Shown: positions 30,139 to 43,147, numbered from the stretch's first letter. The stretch: 64,000 nt of DNA from Thiopseudomonas denitrificans (GCF_002866065.1 NZ_LNJZ01000005.1:124001-188000); one strand, 5' to 3'. The notes: generated by a model from the sequence alone, not told the origin. Translations and numbers: made by a program.

Positions 30139-31788
30139 ATGCTGAACCGGCTTTCATTTCAGGCCCGCCTGATCCTGATGATGTGCATTTCCCTCGGACT
30201 GTTTGCAGCGCTGGGTGGTACCGGCCTGATTGCGGTAGGCAAGGTGAATGCCAACCTTGATCGCATCTACCAGGAAAACATGGTGCCCATCACGCTGCTG
30301 GAGCGGGTGCACACCAACCTCAACGACTGCCGGACCGAGTTGTTGTTAGTCATGCAGCATTCGCCGACGTCCGAGTTCCTCGCATTGCATAACCACCCGA
30401 CCCAGCAGCATTTCGATGCGATTATGCGCTGCCAACAGGATAATGACGGGCTATGGGGGCGATTTGATGCCATTGAGTTGCCTGCCGGATACCGGCAACA
30501 ATATGAGCAGTTGCGGGACCTGGTCAGAGACTACAGTGCCAATACGGTTGATCCGGTGTTCCAGCTGGCGAGGCAGGGCGAGTTTTTCCAGTCCAACAGG
30601 GAGCTGTTGCTCAAGGTCAACCCGCAGCTGGCCGAAGTGCGCAAACAGATGAATGCGTTCCAGGAGGCCATGCTGGAGCATGCCGAGCAGCTGTACCTGC
30701 AGTCCGAGCGGGACTACAACCAGATTTTGAAACTGTTTGCCGTGCTACTGGTGGCGGGGACAGTGGTGCTGGTGCTGGTTGCGGTGCGGATCATTGCCAG
30801 CATCCGGCAAGCCGTCAGGCTGTTGCGGGATGCCAGCGGCAAGATGGCTGCCGGTGATACCAGGATCCGGGTGGAGTATCACAGCAGTGATGAGCTGCGC
30901 CAGGTTGCCGAGGCTTTCAACCATATGGGCGAGCGTTTCGGCGAGGCACTGAATGAAGTCAGCCGGGCGACCCAGCAGCTGGCGGCGGCCAGTGAGGAAA
31001 CCTCGGTGGTGACCGGGCATACCGGGGAGAGCATTCGCAAGCAGCAAAATGAAATCGCGCAGGTGGCGACCGCCATGCACGAGATGCATGCAACCGCGCA
31101 CGAGGTTGCGCAGAGCGCCAGCCAGGCTGCCGAGGCAGCCCGTCATGCCGACCAGGAAGCTGCCACTGGCCACGCAGAGGCCGAGCAGACCATTGCCGCC
31201 ATCGAGCGTCTGGCCGGTTCGGTTGAGCACGCAACCGGAGTGATCGAGCGCCTGGCGCGCGACAGCGAGGAGATTGGTGGCGTGCTGGACGTGATTCGCA
31301 GCATTGCTGAGCAGACCAACTTGCTGGCGCTGAACGCGGCCATTGAGGCGGCACGGGCTGGTGATGCCGGTCGCGGTTTCGCGGTGGTGGCGGACGAGGT
31401 GCGCAGCCTGGCATCGCGCACCCAGCAGTCAACCGAAGAAATCAACGACATGATTGCACGCCTGCAAAGTGGTGCCAGCCAGGCGGTTGCCGCCATGGAG
31501 GACGGGCGTAACCAGGCGCATACCGGTGTCGAGCAAACGTTGAAAACGACGGCCAGCCTGGAGTCGATTGTGCGTTCGATCGGCGTCATCAATGATATGG
31601 GGGCCCAGATTGCCAGTGCCGCTGAAGAGCAGAGTGCCGTCAGCGAGGAAATCAGCCGCTCGATTACCGCTATCAATGACCTGACTGCAGAAACCACGGA
31701 GGGAGCAGTGCAGACCACCAGTGCGAGCCAGGAAGTGGCGCATCTGGCCATTGAGCTGCAGAGCCTGGTTGGCCGCTTCCGTACCTGA
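30139..31788 (+). CDS. Methyl-accepting chemotaxis protein
   Basis: The 549-residue chemoreceptor has TM1 (about 10-33), a periplasmic four-helix-bundle-type sensor (34-196), TM2 (about 198-219), HAMP (220-272) and a cytoplasmic signalling domain. The highly conserved hairpin tip runs from about 387 to 425 ([19 protein letters not shown] piece and [15 protein letters not shown]). There is no C-terminal CheR/CheB-binding pentapeptide. It should couple an unknown periplasmic signal to CheW/CheA. It is monocistronic with a strong terminator. The ligand cannot be told from sequence. Confidence 0.93.
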   Translation: MLNRLSFQARLILMMCISLGLFAALGGTGLIAVGKVNANLDRIYQENMVPITLLERVHTNLNDCRTELLLVMQHSPTSEFLALHNHPTQQHFDAIMRCQQDNDGLWGRFDAIELPAGYRQQYEQLRDLVRDYSANTVDPVFQLARQGEFFQSNRELLLKVNPQLAEVRKQMNAFQEAMLEHAEQLYLQSERDYNQILKLFAVLLVAGTVVLVLVAVRIIASIRQAVRLLRDASGKMAAGDTRIRVEYHSSDELRQVAEAFNHMGERFGEALNEVSRATQQLAAASEETSVVTGHTGESIRKQQNEIAQVATAMHEMHATAHEVAQSASQAAEAARHADQEAATGHAEAEQTIAAIERLAGSVEHATGVIERLARDSEEIGGVLDVIRSIAEQTNLLALNAAIEAARAGDAGRGFAVVADEVRSLASRTQQSTEEINDMIARLQSGASQAVAAMEDGRNQAHTGVEQTLKTTASLESIVRSIGVINDMGAQIASAAEEQSAVSEEISRSITAINDLTAETTEGAVQTTSASQEVAHLAIELQSLVGRFRT

Positions 31789-31802
31789 TGCCAGCTGCTG
31801 TG

Positions 31803-31837
31803 AAAAAGCCCCTGCTTGATCAAGCAGGGGCTTTTTT
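31803..31837 (+). terminator. Rho-independent terminator of the chemoreceptor gene
   Basis: A 17-bp perfect inverted repeat (AAAAAGCCCCTGCTTGA and its complement, no fixed loop) ends in TTTTTT. Confidence 0.92.
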
Positions 31838-31887
31838 ATGGGGGATTATTTTGAGTGCTGAGCGGGTTGTCCGGGGACAAATGCAGA

Positions 31888-31956
31888 TCCGGATTTATTC
31901 GGACAAAATATCGCCATTCTGATGAGGCAGTGGCAGTTGTGCGAATAAATTCGCAC
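31888..31956. repeat. Paired-palindrome repeat (REPIN-like), copy A
   Basis: Two small palindromes about 50 bases apart: TCCGGATTTATTCGGA (31888-31903) and GTGCGAATAAATTCGCAC (31939-31956). The same pair occurs at 38264-38331 and 38388-38455, with the same spacing within a base. It lies in the 184-base gap between the chemoreceptor terminator and bepA. A further palindrome, TTGTCCGGGGACAA, is at 31867-31880. Confidence 0.75.
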
Positions 31957-32021
31957 CTACAGGGAGCTGGTGTAAAAAACTGTGCGAAGGGGGCTTGTCC
32001 CTGAAAAAGTGCGCACCTTGC

Positions 32022-33467
32022 TCAGTTCAGCATCTCCTTGATGGCTTTCTCTTCGTTCATCAATTCGAGCTGGCGAGCATCGATGCGGGCTGCCAGCGGG
32101 TAATTGTTGCTGGCGCGGCGCTTGGCGTGGCCCAGCTGCTCGATGGCCTGTCCGTAATCGCCGACGCGGGCAAAGAACTCGGCGCGGGCCTGGTGCAGGC
32201 CGATGATATTATTGACCTGTCCGCGTACTTCGGCGAGGTCATACCACAGATCCGGATCGTTGGGCCGCTCTTTCAGCAGCTGCTCAAGTTGCTGCTCGGC
32301 TTCGCTGTGCCGTTGCTGGCGGCTGAGCAGGTCGGCACGGGCAGCCCTGAGCGGATAGCTGGAGGGGTGGCTCTGCAGTGCCTGCTCCAGCTTTTGCCCG
32401 GCCTTGTCCAGCTGCTGCCGACTGATATCGAGATCAATCAGGGCCAGGGTATAAAACAGGTTGTCCGGTGCCGCTGCTGCCAGGGTATCCAGAGTTTGCC
32501 GGGCTTCATCAAACTGCCGGGCGCGGATCAGGGCCAGTCCCAGTCCGTAGCGGGCCGGCTCGCTGGCGGGATCTTGTTCGACTTCGGCACGAAAGCGCTT
32601 CAGGGCCATGCCGGGTGTGTCCTCAAATGTCAGTTGCAGGCGCGAACGCAGCAGTTGATAGGTGAGGGAGTCGGTTCTGCCGGGGCTGGTGGAGCGCTTG
32701 AGCAGCTGTTCGGCGCGGTTTCGGGTGTCGGCAACGCGTGACTCGGTCACCGGGTGGGTCATGAGGAATTCGGGCGGCATGCGGTCGTAGCGGTACTGGC
32801 GCAGCAAGCGCTCGAACATGGCGGGCATGGCCATGGGGTCGTAACCGGCGCGAATCAGGTTTTGAATGCCCAGCCGGTCCGCTTCCTGTTCATTTTGCCG
32901 GGAAAAGCGTTGCTGTTCCTGAAAGGCGGCGGCCTGGCTGGCAGTAATGGCGGCAATGCCGAGGTCACCAGCGCCGGCTGCGGCAGCGACCACACCGGCC
33001 AGCATGCCGGCCAGCATGGGCACCTGCAGGCGTTTTTGCGCTTCCAGCCCGCGGGCAAAATGGCGTTGTGACAAGTGCGCCAGTTCGTGTGCCATGACCG
33101 AGGCATATTCGGCTTCGGTCTGGGCGTGCAGCAACAGGCCGCCGTTGACGCCGATGATGCCGCCGGGTGCGGCAAAGGCATTCAGCTGCGGGCTGGCCAG
33201 AATGACAAACTCGAGGCGGCGCTCTTGCAGCTGGCTGGTTTCGGCCAGTTTGTATACGCTGCGCTCGACGTAATCCTTGAGCAACGGGTCGGACAGCTGG
33301 CGTACCTGGCCACGCAAGATGCTGAGCCAGGCCCGGCCGAGCCGGTGCTCCTGCTCCAGTGACACGATCGACGAACTGCTGTCACCCAGTGAGGGCAGTT
33401 CGAATGCCGGTACGGGGGCGGCAAGCAGCAGGGCCAGGGCCAGCAGTGGAGGGTGCAGTTTTTTCAT
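32022..33467 (-). CDS. bepA: Periplasmic M48 metalloprotease/chaperone BepA with TPR domain
   Basis: The 481-residue secreted protein has a signal peptide (about 1-21), an M48 metallopeptidase domain with HELAH zinc motif at 127-131 and downstream NEQEADRLG, and a C-terminal TPR-rich region (about 300-470). In E. coli BepA it aids or degrades LptD and other outer-membrane proteins at the Bam complex. It is divergent from the TusA-like gene, as in Pseudomonas. Confidence 0.93.
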   Translation of the reverse strand: MKKLHPPLLALALLLAAPVPAFELPSLGDSSSSIVSLEQEHRLGRAWLSILRGQVRQLSDPLLKDYVERSVYKLAETSQLQERRLEFVILASPQLNAFAAPGGIIGVNGGLLLHAQTEAEYASVMAHELAHLSQRHFARGLEAQKRLQVPMLAGMLAGVVAAAAGAGDLGIAAITASQAAAFQEQQRFSRQNEQEADRLGIQNLIRAGYDPMAMPAMFERLLRQYRYDRMPPEFLMTHPVTESRVADTRNRAEQLLKRSTSPGRTDSLTYQLLRSRLQLTFEDTPGMALKRFRAEVEQDPASEPARYGLGLALIRARQFDEARQTLDTLAAAAPDNLFYTLALIDLDISRQQLDKAGQKLEQALQSHPSSYPLRAARADLLSRQQRHSEAEQQLEQLLKERPNDPDLWYDLAEVRGQVNNIIGLHQARAEFFARVGDYGQAIEQLGHAKRRASNNYPLAARIDARQLELMNEEKAIKEMLN

Positions 33468-33653
33468 GACAGACTCGTTGATTGTATGCCGGTGCCGACT
33501 GGTGTATACCGGTCCGCTGGAACTGTAGCCGGAAAGCAGTGTATAGGGAAACTGTGGAGACCGTTATTCGCTTGTGCGGGGGTTGGGCGATCCGGCTGGC
33601 AGCGATGCTCATGAGACTACGGAAATGGAAAAACATTCAGGGGGATGATTGCA

Positions 33654-33884
33654 ATGCAGTATGACGAACGGGTCGATGCGCGGGGGTTGCTCTGTCCCAT
33701 GCCTTTGCTGAAGGCCAAACTGGCGCTTAACGGCATGCAGGCGGAACAGGTATTGCAGGTGCTGGCGACCGACGCCGGCTCGCAACGCGATATAGCCAGT
33801 TTTTGCCAGCTGGCCGGCCACTGTTTGCTGCATCAGGAGCAGACAGCGGAAGGTGTTTTTGTCTACTTGATCCGAAAGTCCTAG
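33654..33884 (+). CDS. TusA/SirA-family sulfur-carrier-like protein
   Basis: The 76-residue protein has the single compact TusA fold with the CPMPLL motif (LDARGLLCPMPLL-like, Cys in DARGLLCP) that carries persulfide sulfur in TusA and YedF. ATG 33654 is chosen because GGGG lies 8-9 bases upstream; an ATG 9 bases earlier has no such spacing. It is probably the orthologue of the small protein I recall next to bepA in P. aeruginosa (PA1006), linked there to molybdenum cofactor and iron handling. The role here is inferred. Confidence 0.85.
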   Translation: MQYDERVDARGLLCPMPLLKAKLALNGMQAEQVLQVLATDAGSQRDIASFCQLAGHCLLHQEQTAEGVFVYLIRKS

Positions 33885-34016
33885 CCGGTGGCGGAAAGAT
33901 TTTTTGGGGGCGGACGGCAGTGCCGGGGTAGTCGGTGACCGAATATGCCCGGCCTGGCTGAATGGGCCCGCAACAACCCGCAGGGCTGCAGGCTGCTGCA
34001 GTGCTGGCATTCGGGC

Positions 34017-34484
34017 TTACTTCTGCTGCAGCTCCTGTGCGGCAGCCAGCACCTCGGCGATATGACCATCAACCTTCACCTTGCGCCAGCTGCGTTGCAG
34101 CTGGCCTTCGGCGTCAAACAGGAAGGTGCTGCGCTCGATCCCCATGTGTTCCTTGCCATACAGCTTTTTCAGTTTGATCACGTCGAACAGCCTGCACAGT
34201 TCCTCGTCCGGATCGCTGATCAGCTCGAACGGGAAACCATGTTTGGCCTTGAAGTTTTCGTGGGTGCGCAGACTGTCGCGTGACACGCCGAAAATGACTG
34301 TGTTGGCGGCAGCGAACAGCGGGAAGGCATCGCGGAACTCTTGTCCTTCGGTGGTGCAGCCCGGAGTGTTGTCTTTGGGGTAGAAATAAATCACCACTTG
34401 TTGTCCGCGCAGGCCGGCAAGTGATACTTCCTGGCCACCAGTGGCCCGGGCGGTGAAATCCTGGATCTGGATCGATTCTGTCAT
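34017..34484 (-). CDS. bcp: Thioredoxin-dependent thiol peroxidase (Bcp/PrxQ)
   Basis: The 155-residue AhpC/TSA-family peroxidase has the peroxidatic Cys43 in the DNTPGCTTEG motif. The resolving cysteine found five residues later in E. coli Bcp is absent (Gln48); the only other cysteine is Cys96. It reduces hydroperoxides using thioredoxin. Ten bases separate the gcvR-like stop from its start, so they form an operon on the minus strand. Confidence 0.94.
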   Translation of the reverse strand: MTESIQIQDFTARATGGQEVSLAGLRGQQVVIYFYPKDNTPGCTTEGQEFRDAFPLFAAANTVIFGVSRDSLRTHENFKAKHGFPFELISDPDEELCRLFDVIKLKKLYGKEHMGIERSTFLFDAEGQLQRSWRKVKVDGHIAEVLAAAQELQQK

Positions 34485-34493
34485 GGGGGTACC

Positions 34494-35051
34494 TCAGGGT
34501 GACTGTGGACGCCAGGGTTCGATCAGGGCGTCCAGGTTGAGCAGGTCGGCAAACTCTAGAAAGTGGTCGCGCAACCAGCTGATTTGTGTGTTTACCGGCA
34601 GTGACAGGGTGATGGTGGCATTGATCATGCGCGTGCCTGTCTGGGGTGCCGGATAGCTGTCGTACACGATATTGTTCAGGGTGATGCCATGGTCGGTAAA
34701 GAACTGGCACAGCTCGGTCAGCGTATCCGGCTGGTGCAGGGCGCTGACATAGACCACGTAGGGCAGGCCGGGCTGCGCCGGACTGTCGGCACTGGTGCGG
34801 GTGCAGGACAGCATGATGTCCTGCCGGTTGCCCAGCACCTCAAGTGCCGACTCCAGCCGGGCCAGTGCATCCCAGCTGCCGCCGGCCTGCACGACCAGGG
34901 CGCTGTAGTCGCCATGCTGGGTCAGGCGGCTGCTGATGATGCTGCAACGGCTGTCCTGACAGGCACGACACAGCAGCAGGGTCAGTGCCGGGGCGTTCTT
35001 GCCCAGGGCGCTGATCAATACATTCTGTTCGCGGGGTAACGGGGCTGACAT
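34494..35051 (-). CDS. gcvR: GcvR-like protein with two ACT domains
   Basis: The 185-residue protein consists of two ACT-like domains (about 8-85 and 98-175), as in GcvR, which represses the glycine cleavage genes through GcvA in E. coli. ATG 35051 (MSAPLPREQ) has AGGAGA upstream; a frame 126 bases longer runs into the intergenic region and lacks support. It is divergent from dapA and followed by bcp. No gcvA is visible in the window, so the exact target is unknown. Confidence 0.82.
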   Translation of the reverse strand: MSAPLPREQNVLISALGKNAPALTLLLCRACQDSRCSIISSRLTQHGDYSALVVQAGGSWDALARLESALEVLGNRQDIMLSCTRTSADSPAQPGLPYVVYVSALHQPDTLTELCQFFTDHGITLNNIVYDSYPAPQTGTRMINATITLSLPVNTQISWLRDHFLEFADLLNLDALIEPWRPQSP

Positions 35052-35148
35052 CAGGCTCTCCTGTCCGGTGGGGGCCTGAGCAGGCCGGAAAATGCTTAGG
35101 GTAACCAAAATGCCGCACAAGTGGAATGGTAAAGGCGGGCGACAATGC

Positions 35149-35177
35149 TTGTGCAAGCTGTGTGGCGTCAGTAACAT
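35149..35177 (+). promoter_or_regulatory. Candidate sigma70 promoter of dapA
   Basis: TTGTGC (35149-35154), a 17-base spacer and TAACAT (35172-35177) precede the dapA start by 38 bases. Confidence 0.5.
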
Positions 35178-35215
35178 TAACCCCTGTTTTATTTTTTCCT
35201 GGCAGGAGTAATGTC

Positions 35216-36094
35216 ATGATTGCAGGCAGTATGGTGGCGCTGGTCACACCCATGGATGCAGAAGGCGGGCTGGATTGGCAGGCACTGGAAAAACTGGTCG
35301 CGTTTCACCTGCAGGAAGGCACAGATGCAATTGTCGCCGTGGGCACCAGCGGCGAGTCCGCCACTCTGAATGTCCAGGAGCATGTCGAGGTCATCCGCCG
35401 GGTTGTCAAACTGGTCAACGGCCAGATTCCGGTAATTGCCGGTACCGGCGCCAACTGCACCCGCGAAGCGATCGAGCTGACCCAGAATGCCAGGAATGTC
35501 GGCGCGGATGCCTGCTTGCTGGTCACTCCCTATTACAACAAGCCTACCCAGGAAGGCCTGTATCAGCATTTCAGGAAAATTGCCGAGACGGTTGATATTC
35601 CACAGATCCTGTATAACGTGCCGGGACGTACCGTGTGCGACATGCTGCCGGAAACAGTTGGCCGCCTGGCGCTGGTTGACAACATCATCGGTATCAAGGA
35701 AGCGACCGGTAATGTCGAGCGTGGCCGTCAGGTGATTGCCGCCTGTCCGGATGATTTTCTGGTGTATTCCGGCGATGACGCCACTGCCTGGGAGCTGATG
35801 CTCAATGGCGGCAAGGGCAATATTTCGGTCACTGCCAACGTAGCCCCGCGCCTGATGAAAGAACTGTGCGATCTGGCCATGGCCGGCAAGGCTGACGAAG
35901 CCCGGGCCCTGAATGAGCGCCTGATGCCGCTGCATGAAAAGCTGTTCATCGAAGCCAACCCGATTCCGGTCAAGTGGGCTTTGCAGCAGATGGGCCTGAT
36001 CGACCAGGGTATCCGCTTGCCGCTGACCTGGCTGAGCGAGTCCTGCCATGAAACTGTACGGCAGGCCATGCGCCAGACCGGCATCCTGAACTGA
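35216..36094 (+). CDS. dapA: 4-hydroxy-tetrahydrodipicolinate synthase
   Basis: The 292-residue TIM-barrel aldolase condenses pyruvate and aspartate semialdehyde in lysine and diaminopimelate synthesis. Marks are the GTSGESATL loop, [14 protein letters not shown], the YNVPGRT region with the catalytic Tyr, and the Schiff-base Lys in [12 protein letters not shown] 35216 has CAGGAG 8 bases upstream and begins the family [13 protein letters not shown]; the longer upstream frame is spurious. bamC follows after 14 bases, as in other gammaproteobacteria. Confidence 0.97.
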   Translation: MIAGSMVALVTPMDAEGGLDWQALEKLVAFHLQEGTDAIVAVGTSGESATLNVQEHVEVIRRVVKLVNGQIPVIAGTGANCTREAIELTQNARNVGADACLLVTPYYNKPTQEGLYQHFRKIAETVDIPQILYNVPGRTVCDMLPETVGRLALVDNIIGIKEATGNVERGRQVIAACPDDFLVYSGDDATAWELMLNGGKGNISVTANVAPRLMKELCDLAMAGKADEARALNERLMPLHEKLFIEANPIPVKWALQQMGLIDQGIRLPLTWLSESCHETVRQAMRQTGILN

Positions 36095-36108
36095 ATCGAG
36101 GGTAATGC

Positions 36109-37197
36109 ATGAAGCGGATTGCAGGAGCGGCACTGGTGCTGGCCGGACTGACCAGCCTGAGCGGATGCAGCTGGTTGTGGGGTGACAAGGGTTATTTTCG
36201 TGATCGTGGCAACGATTACCTCGATGCACGAATGCTGCCGCCGATGCAGGTGCCGGAGGGAACGGAAAGCAAGCCTCTGGACCCGTTGTTACCGGTTCCC
36301 GGCCATGTTGCCGATATTTCCGGTAATCGCGAAGCAGTGGTGCAGCGGCCGCATGCGGTCAATCAGGCCATGCTGGAAGGTGATTTTTCCATTCAGCGCA
36401 GCAGCGAGCAAAGCTGGATTCTGGCGCAGCGCATTCCGGCCCAGATGTGGAACATGACCCAGGCGTATTTCGAGGAGCTGGGCTATACGGTTGATGAAGA
36501 GCGTCCGCATGTCGGCGAATTCACCACCGCATGGTTGCCGGCGGCATCCATTGCGGAGGGGACCCGCGAGACCCTCGGGCTGGGCAAGAGCCATGACTCC
36601 CGTTTCCGGGTTCGCATCGAGCCGGGGGTTCAGCGCAATACCAGCGAGATCTTTGTCGATGCGGCCAGCCGCAAGGGCAGCCGGGAGTCGGGCTGGAGTG
36701 CGGGCAAGAGTGCCCCCGAAGCAGGGTTGGCACTGGCCGGTCTCGAGCGCTTCTACAATCAGGCGGGCAGCCAGGGACAAAGCTACTCGCTGCTGGCCAG
36801 CAAGAACTATGATGCTCCGCGCCGCGTAGCCCTGATCGAGGCGGGCGAGGGCGGGCTGCAGGTACTGCGCCTGGATGCCGGCCTGGAGCAGGCCTGGTCG
36901 GGTGTCGGGCGGGCGTTGAGTGCTGCGGGTATCTACGTGGATGACGTGGACCGTAGCCAGGCGGTGTATTTTGTCGATCTTGGTCGCAAGGCGGAACAGA
37001 AAGCCCCCGGCTTCTTCAAGCGCATGTTCAGCTCGAAAAAGAGCCTTGAGCGCAAGGCCTCCGACCAGCAGTACCGGGTCAAGCTGACACAGATCAGCCG
37101 TCAGGTATTCGTTGGTGTCGAGCGCGAGCCGGGGCAACTGGCTGATGTTGCCACCACCAACCGCATCCTGAATGCGATCCGGCCGCACCTGAACTGA
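36109..37197 (+). CDS. bamC: Outer-membrane assembly lipoprotein BamC
   Basis: The 362-residue lipoprotein has a signal peptide with lipobox LSGC (Cys20, Ser at +2), an unstructured N-terminal stretch that binds BamD in E. coli, and two helix-grip domains (about 100-215 and 225-360). It is an accessory part of the BAM complex that folds outer-membrane proteins. It is co-directional with dapA, 14 bases apart. In PAO1 I recall a metallo-beta-lactamase-fold gene between bamC and purC; it is absent here. Confidence 0.9.
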   Translation: MKRIAGAALVLAGLTSLSGCSWLWGDKGYFRDRGNDYLDARMLPPMQVPEGTESKPLDPLLPVPGHVADISGNREAVVQRPHAVNQAMLEGDFSIQRSSEQSWILAQRIPAQMWNMTQAYFEELGYTVDEERPHVGEFTTAWLPAASIAEGTRETLGLGKSHDSRFRVRIEPGVQRNTSEIFVDAASRKGSRESGWSAGKSAPEAGLALAGLERFYNQAGSQGQSYSLLASKNYDAPRRVALIEAGEGGLQVLRLDAGLEQAWSGVGRALSAAGIYVDDVDRSQAVYFVDLGRKAEQKAPGFFKRMFSSKKSLERKASDQQYRVKLTQISRQVFVGVEREPGQLADVATTNRILNAIRPHLN

Positions 37198-37389
37198 CCA
37201 GGATGCGCTGCGCACTTCACACAGAAGCAGATATGCCCGCTGCCGGTACAGGTAGCGGGCTGTTCCGGTTCTGTCAGTGATGACGGGCGGCTTTGCCGGC
37301 AGGACCGGCCGTCTTCATCATCATGCAACAGTACATGTCAGGCGAACCGGTTTCGCCTGTTTTTTATTCAAATTTCACAGGATGATGCC
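37198..37389 (+). other. purC leader region with several hairpins
   Basis: This 192-base gap holds a 10-bp hairpin with one G-U pair (37235-37260, GCCCGCTGCC/GGTAGCGGGC) and an intrinsic terminator (37339-37365) only 24 bases before the purC start. CCGGTTC at 37265-37271 can pair with GAACCGG at 37344-37350, which would open the terminator stem. Confidence 0.4.
37339..37365 (+). terminator. Rho-independent terminator between bamC and purC
   Basis: An 8-bp stem (CAGGCGAA/TTCGCCTG) with a 5-base loop is followed by six T. It ends 24 bases before purC, so it either closes the dapA-bamC transcript or acts as an attenuator of purC. Confidence 0.8.
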
Positions 37390-38262
37390 ATGAGCACACC
37401 GTCTCCCCTGAGTCTGAAAAACATCTACTCCGGCAAGGTCCGCGACCTGTACGAAATTGATGCCAAACGCATGCTGATGGTGGCCAGTGACCGCCTGTCG
37501 GCGTTTGACGTGATTCTGGACCAGCCCATTCCCGGCAAGGGCCAGGTACTGACTGCCGTTTCCAATTTCTGGTTCGGGCAGCTCAGGGGCATCGTGCCGG
37601 ATCACTTCACCGGTGACCGGGTCGAAGATGTGGTACCGGCAGCCGAGCTGCCACTGGTTGAGGGCCGGGCGGTGGTGGTCAAACGTCTGCAGCCGGTGCC
37701 GGTAGAGGCCATCGTGCGCGGCTATCTGGTCGGTTCCGGCTGGAAGGAGTATCAGGCCAGTGGCACTGTTTGCGGCATTCCGCTGCCGGCCGGACTGCAG
37801 GAAGCTTCGCGTTTGCCGGAGCCGATCTTTACACCCTCCACCAAGGCGGAAGTGGGTGATCACGACGAAAACATCTCCTATGCCCGCTGTGAAGAGATCA
37901 TCGGCAGCGAGCTGGCTGCCAAGGTGCGGGATGCCTCCATCCGCCTGTACCGGGCAGCAGCAGAATATGCGTTGGGCAAGGGCATCATCATTGCTGATAC
38001 CAAGTTCGAGTTCGGGCTGGACGAGGACGGCACCCTGACCCTGATGGACGAGGTGCTGACACCGGATTCCAGCCGTTTCTGGCCGGCTGACCAGTACGCC
38101 GAAGGCACCAACCCGCCCAGCTTCGACAAGCAGATCATCCGTAACTGGCTGGAAAACAGCGGCTGGAACAAGGAAGCGCCGGCACCACAGGTGCCGCAGG
38201 ATGTGATCGAGCTGACCGCGGCCAAATACCGTGAGGCACTGGAACGCCTGACACGCATGTAG
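37390..38262 (+). CDS. purC: Phosphoribosylaminoimidazole-succinocarboxamide synthase, long form
   Basis: The 290-residue enzyme joins aspartate to CAIR in purine synthesis. Family marks are [36 protein letters not shown], and [14 protein letters not shown]. It belongs to the longer SAICAR synthetase type (about 290-300 residues, as in yeast Ade1 and some proteobacteria). The short type of about 236 residues that starts MEKREELYRGKAK is the one I recall after bamC in P. aeruginosa. The last five codons are duplicated 124 bases downstream as part of a tandem repeat. Confidence 0.94.
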   Translation: MSTPSPLSLKNIYSGKVRDLYEIDAKRMLMVASDRLSAFDVILDQPIPGKGQVLTAVSNFWFGQLRGIVPDHFTGDRVEDVVPAAELPLVEGRAVVVKRLQPVPVEAIVRGYLVGSGWKEYQASGTVCGIPLPAGLQEASRLPEPIFTPSTKAEVGDHDENISYARCEEIIGSELAAKVRDASIRLYRAAAEYALGKGIIIADTKFEFGLDEDGTLTLMDEVLTPDSSRFWPADQYAEGTNPPSFDKQIIRNWLENSGWNKEAPAPQVPQDVIELTAAKYREALERLTRM

Positions 38263-38370
38263 GTCCGAATTTATTCGGGCAGTGAGGGATAGCGCCAGAT
38301 AGCAGAGCCTGCTGTGCGAATGCATTCGCACCTACGGTTTAGGGGCATTCCGGGTTCGGGTTGGGGTTGC
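38247..38370. repeat. Tandem repeat unit 1 with paired palindromes (copy B)
   Basis: This 124-base unit starts inside the purC end (CCTGACACGCATGTAG). It contains palindromes TCCGAATTTATTCGGG (38264-38279) and GTGCGAATGCATTCGCAC (38314-38331, perfect). Unit 2 begins at 38371 and keeps the same spacing at every landmark, including the purC-end sequence. Confidence 0.8.
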
Positions 38371-38456
38371 CCTGACACGCATGTAGGTCTGAATTTATTC
38401 GGACAGTGTGAGATACCGTCAGATAACAGTGCTATCTGTGCGAATCTGGTGGCACT
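38371..38456. repeat. Tandem repeat unit 2 with paired palindromes (copy C)
   Basis: This partial second copy of the unit repeats the purC 3' end (CCTGACACGCATGTAG) without its gene, followed by TCTGAATTTATTCGGA (38388-38403) and a decayed second palindrome GTGCGAATCTGGTGGCAC (38438-38455). The offset from unit 1 is exactly 124 bases. It ends 60 bases before dnaE. Confidence 0.8.
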
Positions 38457-38516
38457 TATTGAAAGTCAAACCGTCCACGCGTGTGGGAATTTATTTTTCG
38501 GGGGAGAAACAGATCC

Positions 38517-42038
<3,522 letters not shown>

Positions 42039-42131
42039 CGATTTTAACCGCAGTGGCAGACCGGAATCCGGTTGCCGCTGATGCAAGGGACCCCTGATGA
42101 GCAGCGGGTCACAAACAGAGTTGGACATTAC

Positions 42132-43088
42132 ATGAACCCGAACTTTCTTGATTTTGAACAGCCCATCGCTGACCTGCAGGCGAAGATTGAAGAGCTGCGA
42201 CTGGTGGGTAGCGACAACGACCTGAACATCAGCGACGAAATTTCCCGGCTGGAAGAAAAAAACAGGACCCTGACCAAGAACATCTTTTCCGATCTGGACA
42301 GCTGGCAGGTGGCGCGGATGGCACGCCATCCGCAGCGCCCCTATACACTGGACTATATCGAGTACCTGTTTACCGAATTCGAAGAGTTGCATGGCGACCG
42401 TCACTTTGCCGATGATGCCGCGATTGTCGGCGGCATTGCCCGCTTTGAAGGCATTCCGGTCATGGTCATCGGCCACCAGAAGGGCCGTGAAGTACGCGAG
42501 AAGGTACGTCGCAACTTCGGCATGCCGCGTCCGGAAGGCTACCGCAAGGCCTGCCGCCTGATGGAAATGGCCGAGCGCTTCAAGCTGCCGATCCTGACCT
42601 TCATCGACACCCCCGGTGCCTACCCCGGTATCGACGCCGAAGAGCGCGGCCAGAGCGAAGCGATTGCCTGGAACCTGCGTGTGATGTCCCGTCTGAAAAC
42701 CCCGATCATCGCCACCGTAATTGGCGAGGGCGGCTCCGGTGGAGCACTGGCCATTGGTGTTTGCGACCGTCTCAACATGCTGCAGTACTCCACCTATGCG
42801 GTGATTTCGCCGGAAGGCTGTGCCTCGATCCTGTGGCGCAGCGCCGAAAAGGCCCCGGAAGCAGCCGAGGCCATGGGCATTACCGCCGAGCGACTGGCCG
42901 GCCTGGGCATTGTGGATCAGGTCATTAACGAGCCGCTTGGCGGTGCGCACCGGGACCTGGCGCAGATGGCGGCCCAGATCCGCAAAACCCTGAGCACCCA
43001 GCTGGCCGAACTGACCGGGCTGGGCAGCAGCGAGCTGCTTGAACAGCGTTACCAGAAGCTGATGAGCTTTGGTCTCAGTGACGACTGA
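42132..43088 (+). CDS. accA: Acetyl-CoA carboxylase carboxyltransferase alpha subunit
   Basis: The 318-residue subunit transfers the carboxyl group from biotin to acetyl-CoA, with AccD, in the first step of fatty acid synthesis. The N-terminal helix ([19 protein letters not shown]) and the crotonase-like core ([41 protein letters not shown]) are complete. ATG 42132 matches the family start. The ribosome-binding site is weak. A strong terminator follows. Confidence 0.97.
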   Translation: MNPNFLDFEQPIADLQAKIEELRLVGSDNDLNISDEISRLEEKNRTLTKNIFSDLDSWQVARMARHPQRPYTLDYIEYLFTEFEELHGDRHFADDAAIVGGIARFEGIPVMVIGHQKGREVREKVRRNFGMPRPEGYRKACRLMEMAERFKLPILTFIDTPGAYPGIDAEERGQSEAIAWNLRVMSRLKTPIIATVIGEGGSGGALAIGVCDRLNMLQYSTYAVISPEGCASILWRSAEKAPEAAEAMGITAERLAGLGIVDQVINEPLGGAHRDLAQMAAQIRKTLSTQLAELTGLGSSELLEQRYQKLMSFGLSDD

Positions 43089-43108
43089 TCAGCCACGGAT
43101 GCATCAAC

Positions 43109-43147
43109 AAGGCCGCCGCGACCCCAGCAGGTTGCGGCGGCCTTTTG
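43109..43147 (+). terminator. Rho-independent terminator of accA
   Basis: An 11-bp stem (AAGGCCGCCGC/GCGGCGGCCTT) with a 14-base loop is followed by a short T run. tilS begins 13 bases later. Confidence 0.85.

Noticed and set aside
31867-31880. Palindrome TTGTCCGGGGACAA as a separate operator
   Set aside because: It lies beside the paired-palindrome repeat after the chemoreceptor terminator, and no promoter lies near; it was treated as part of the repeat region.
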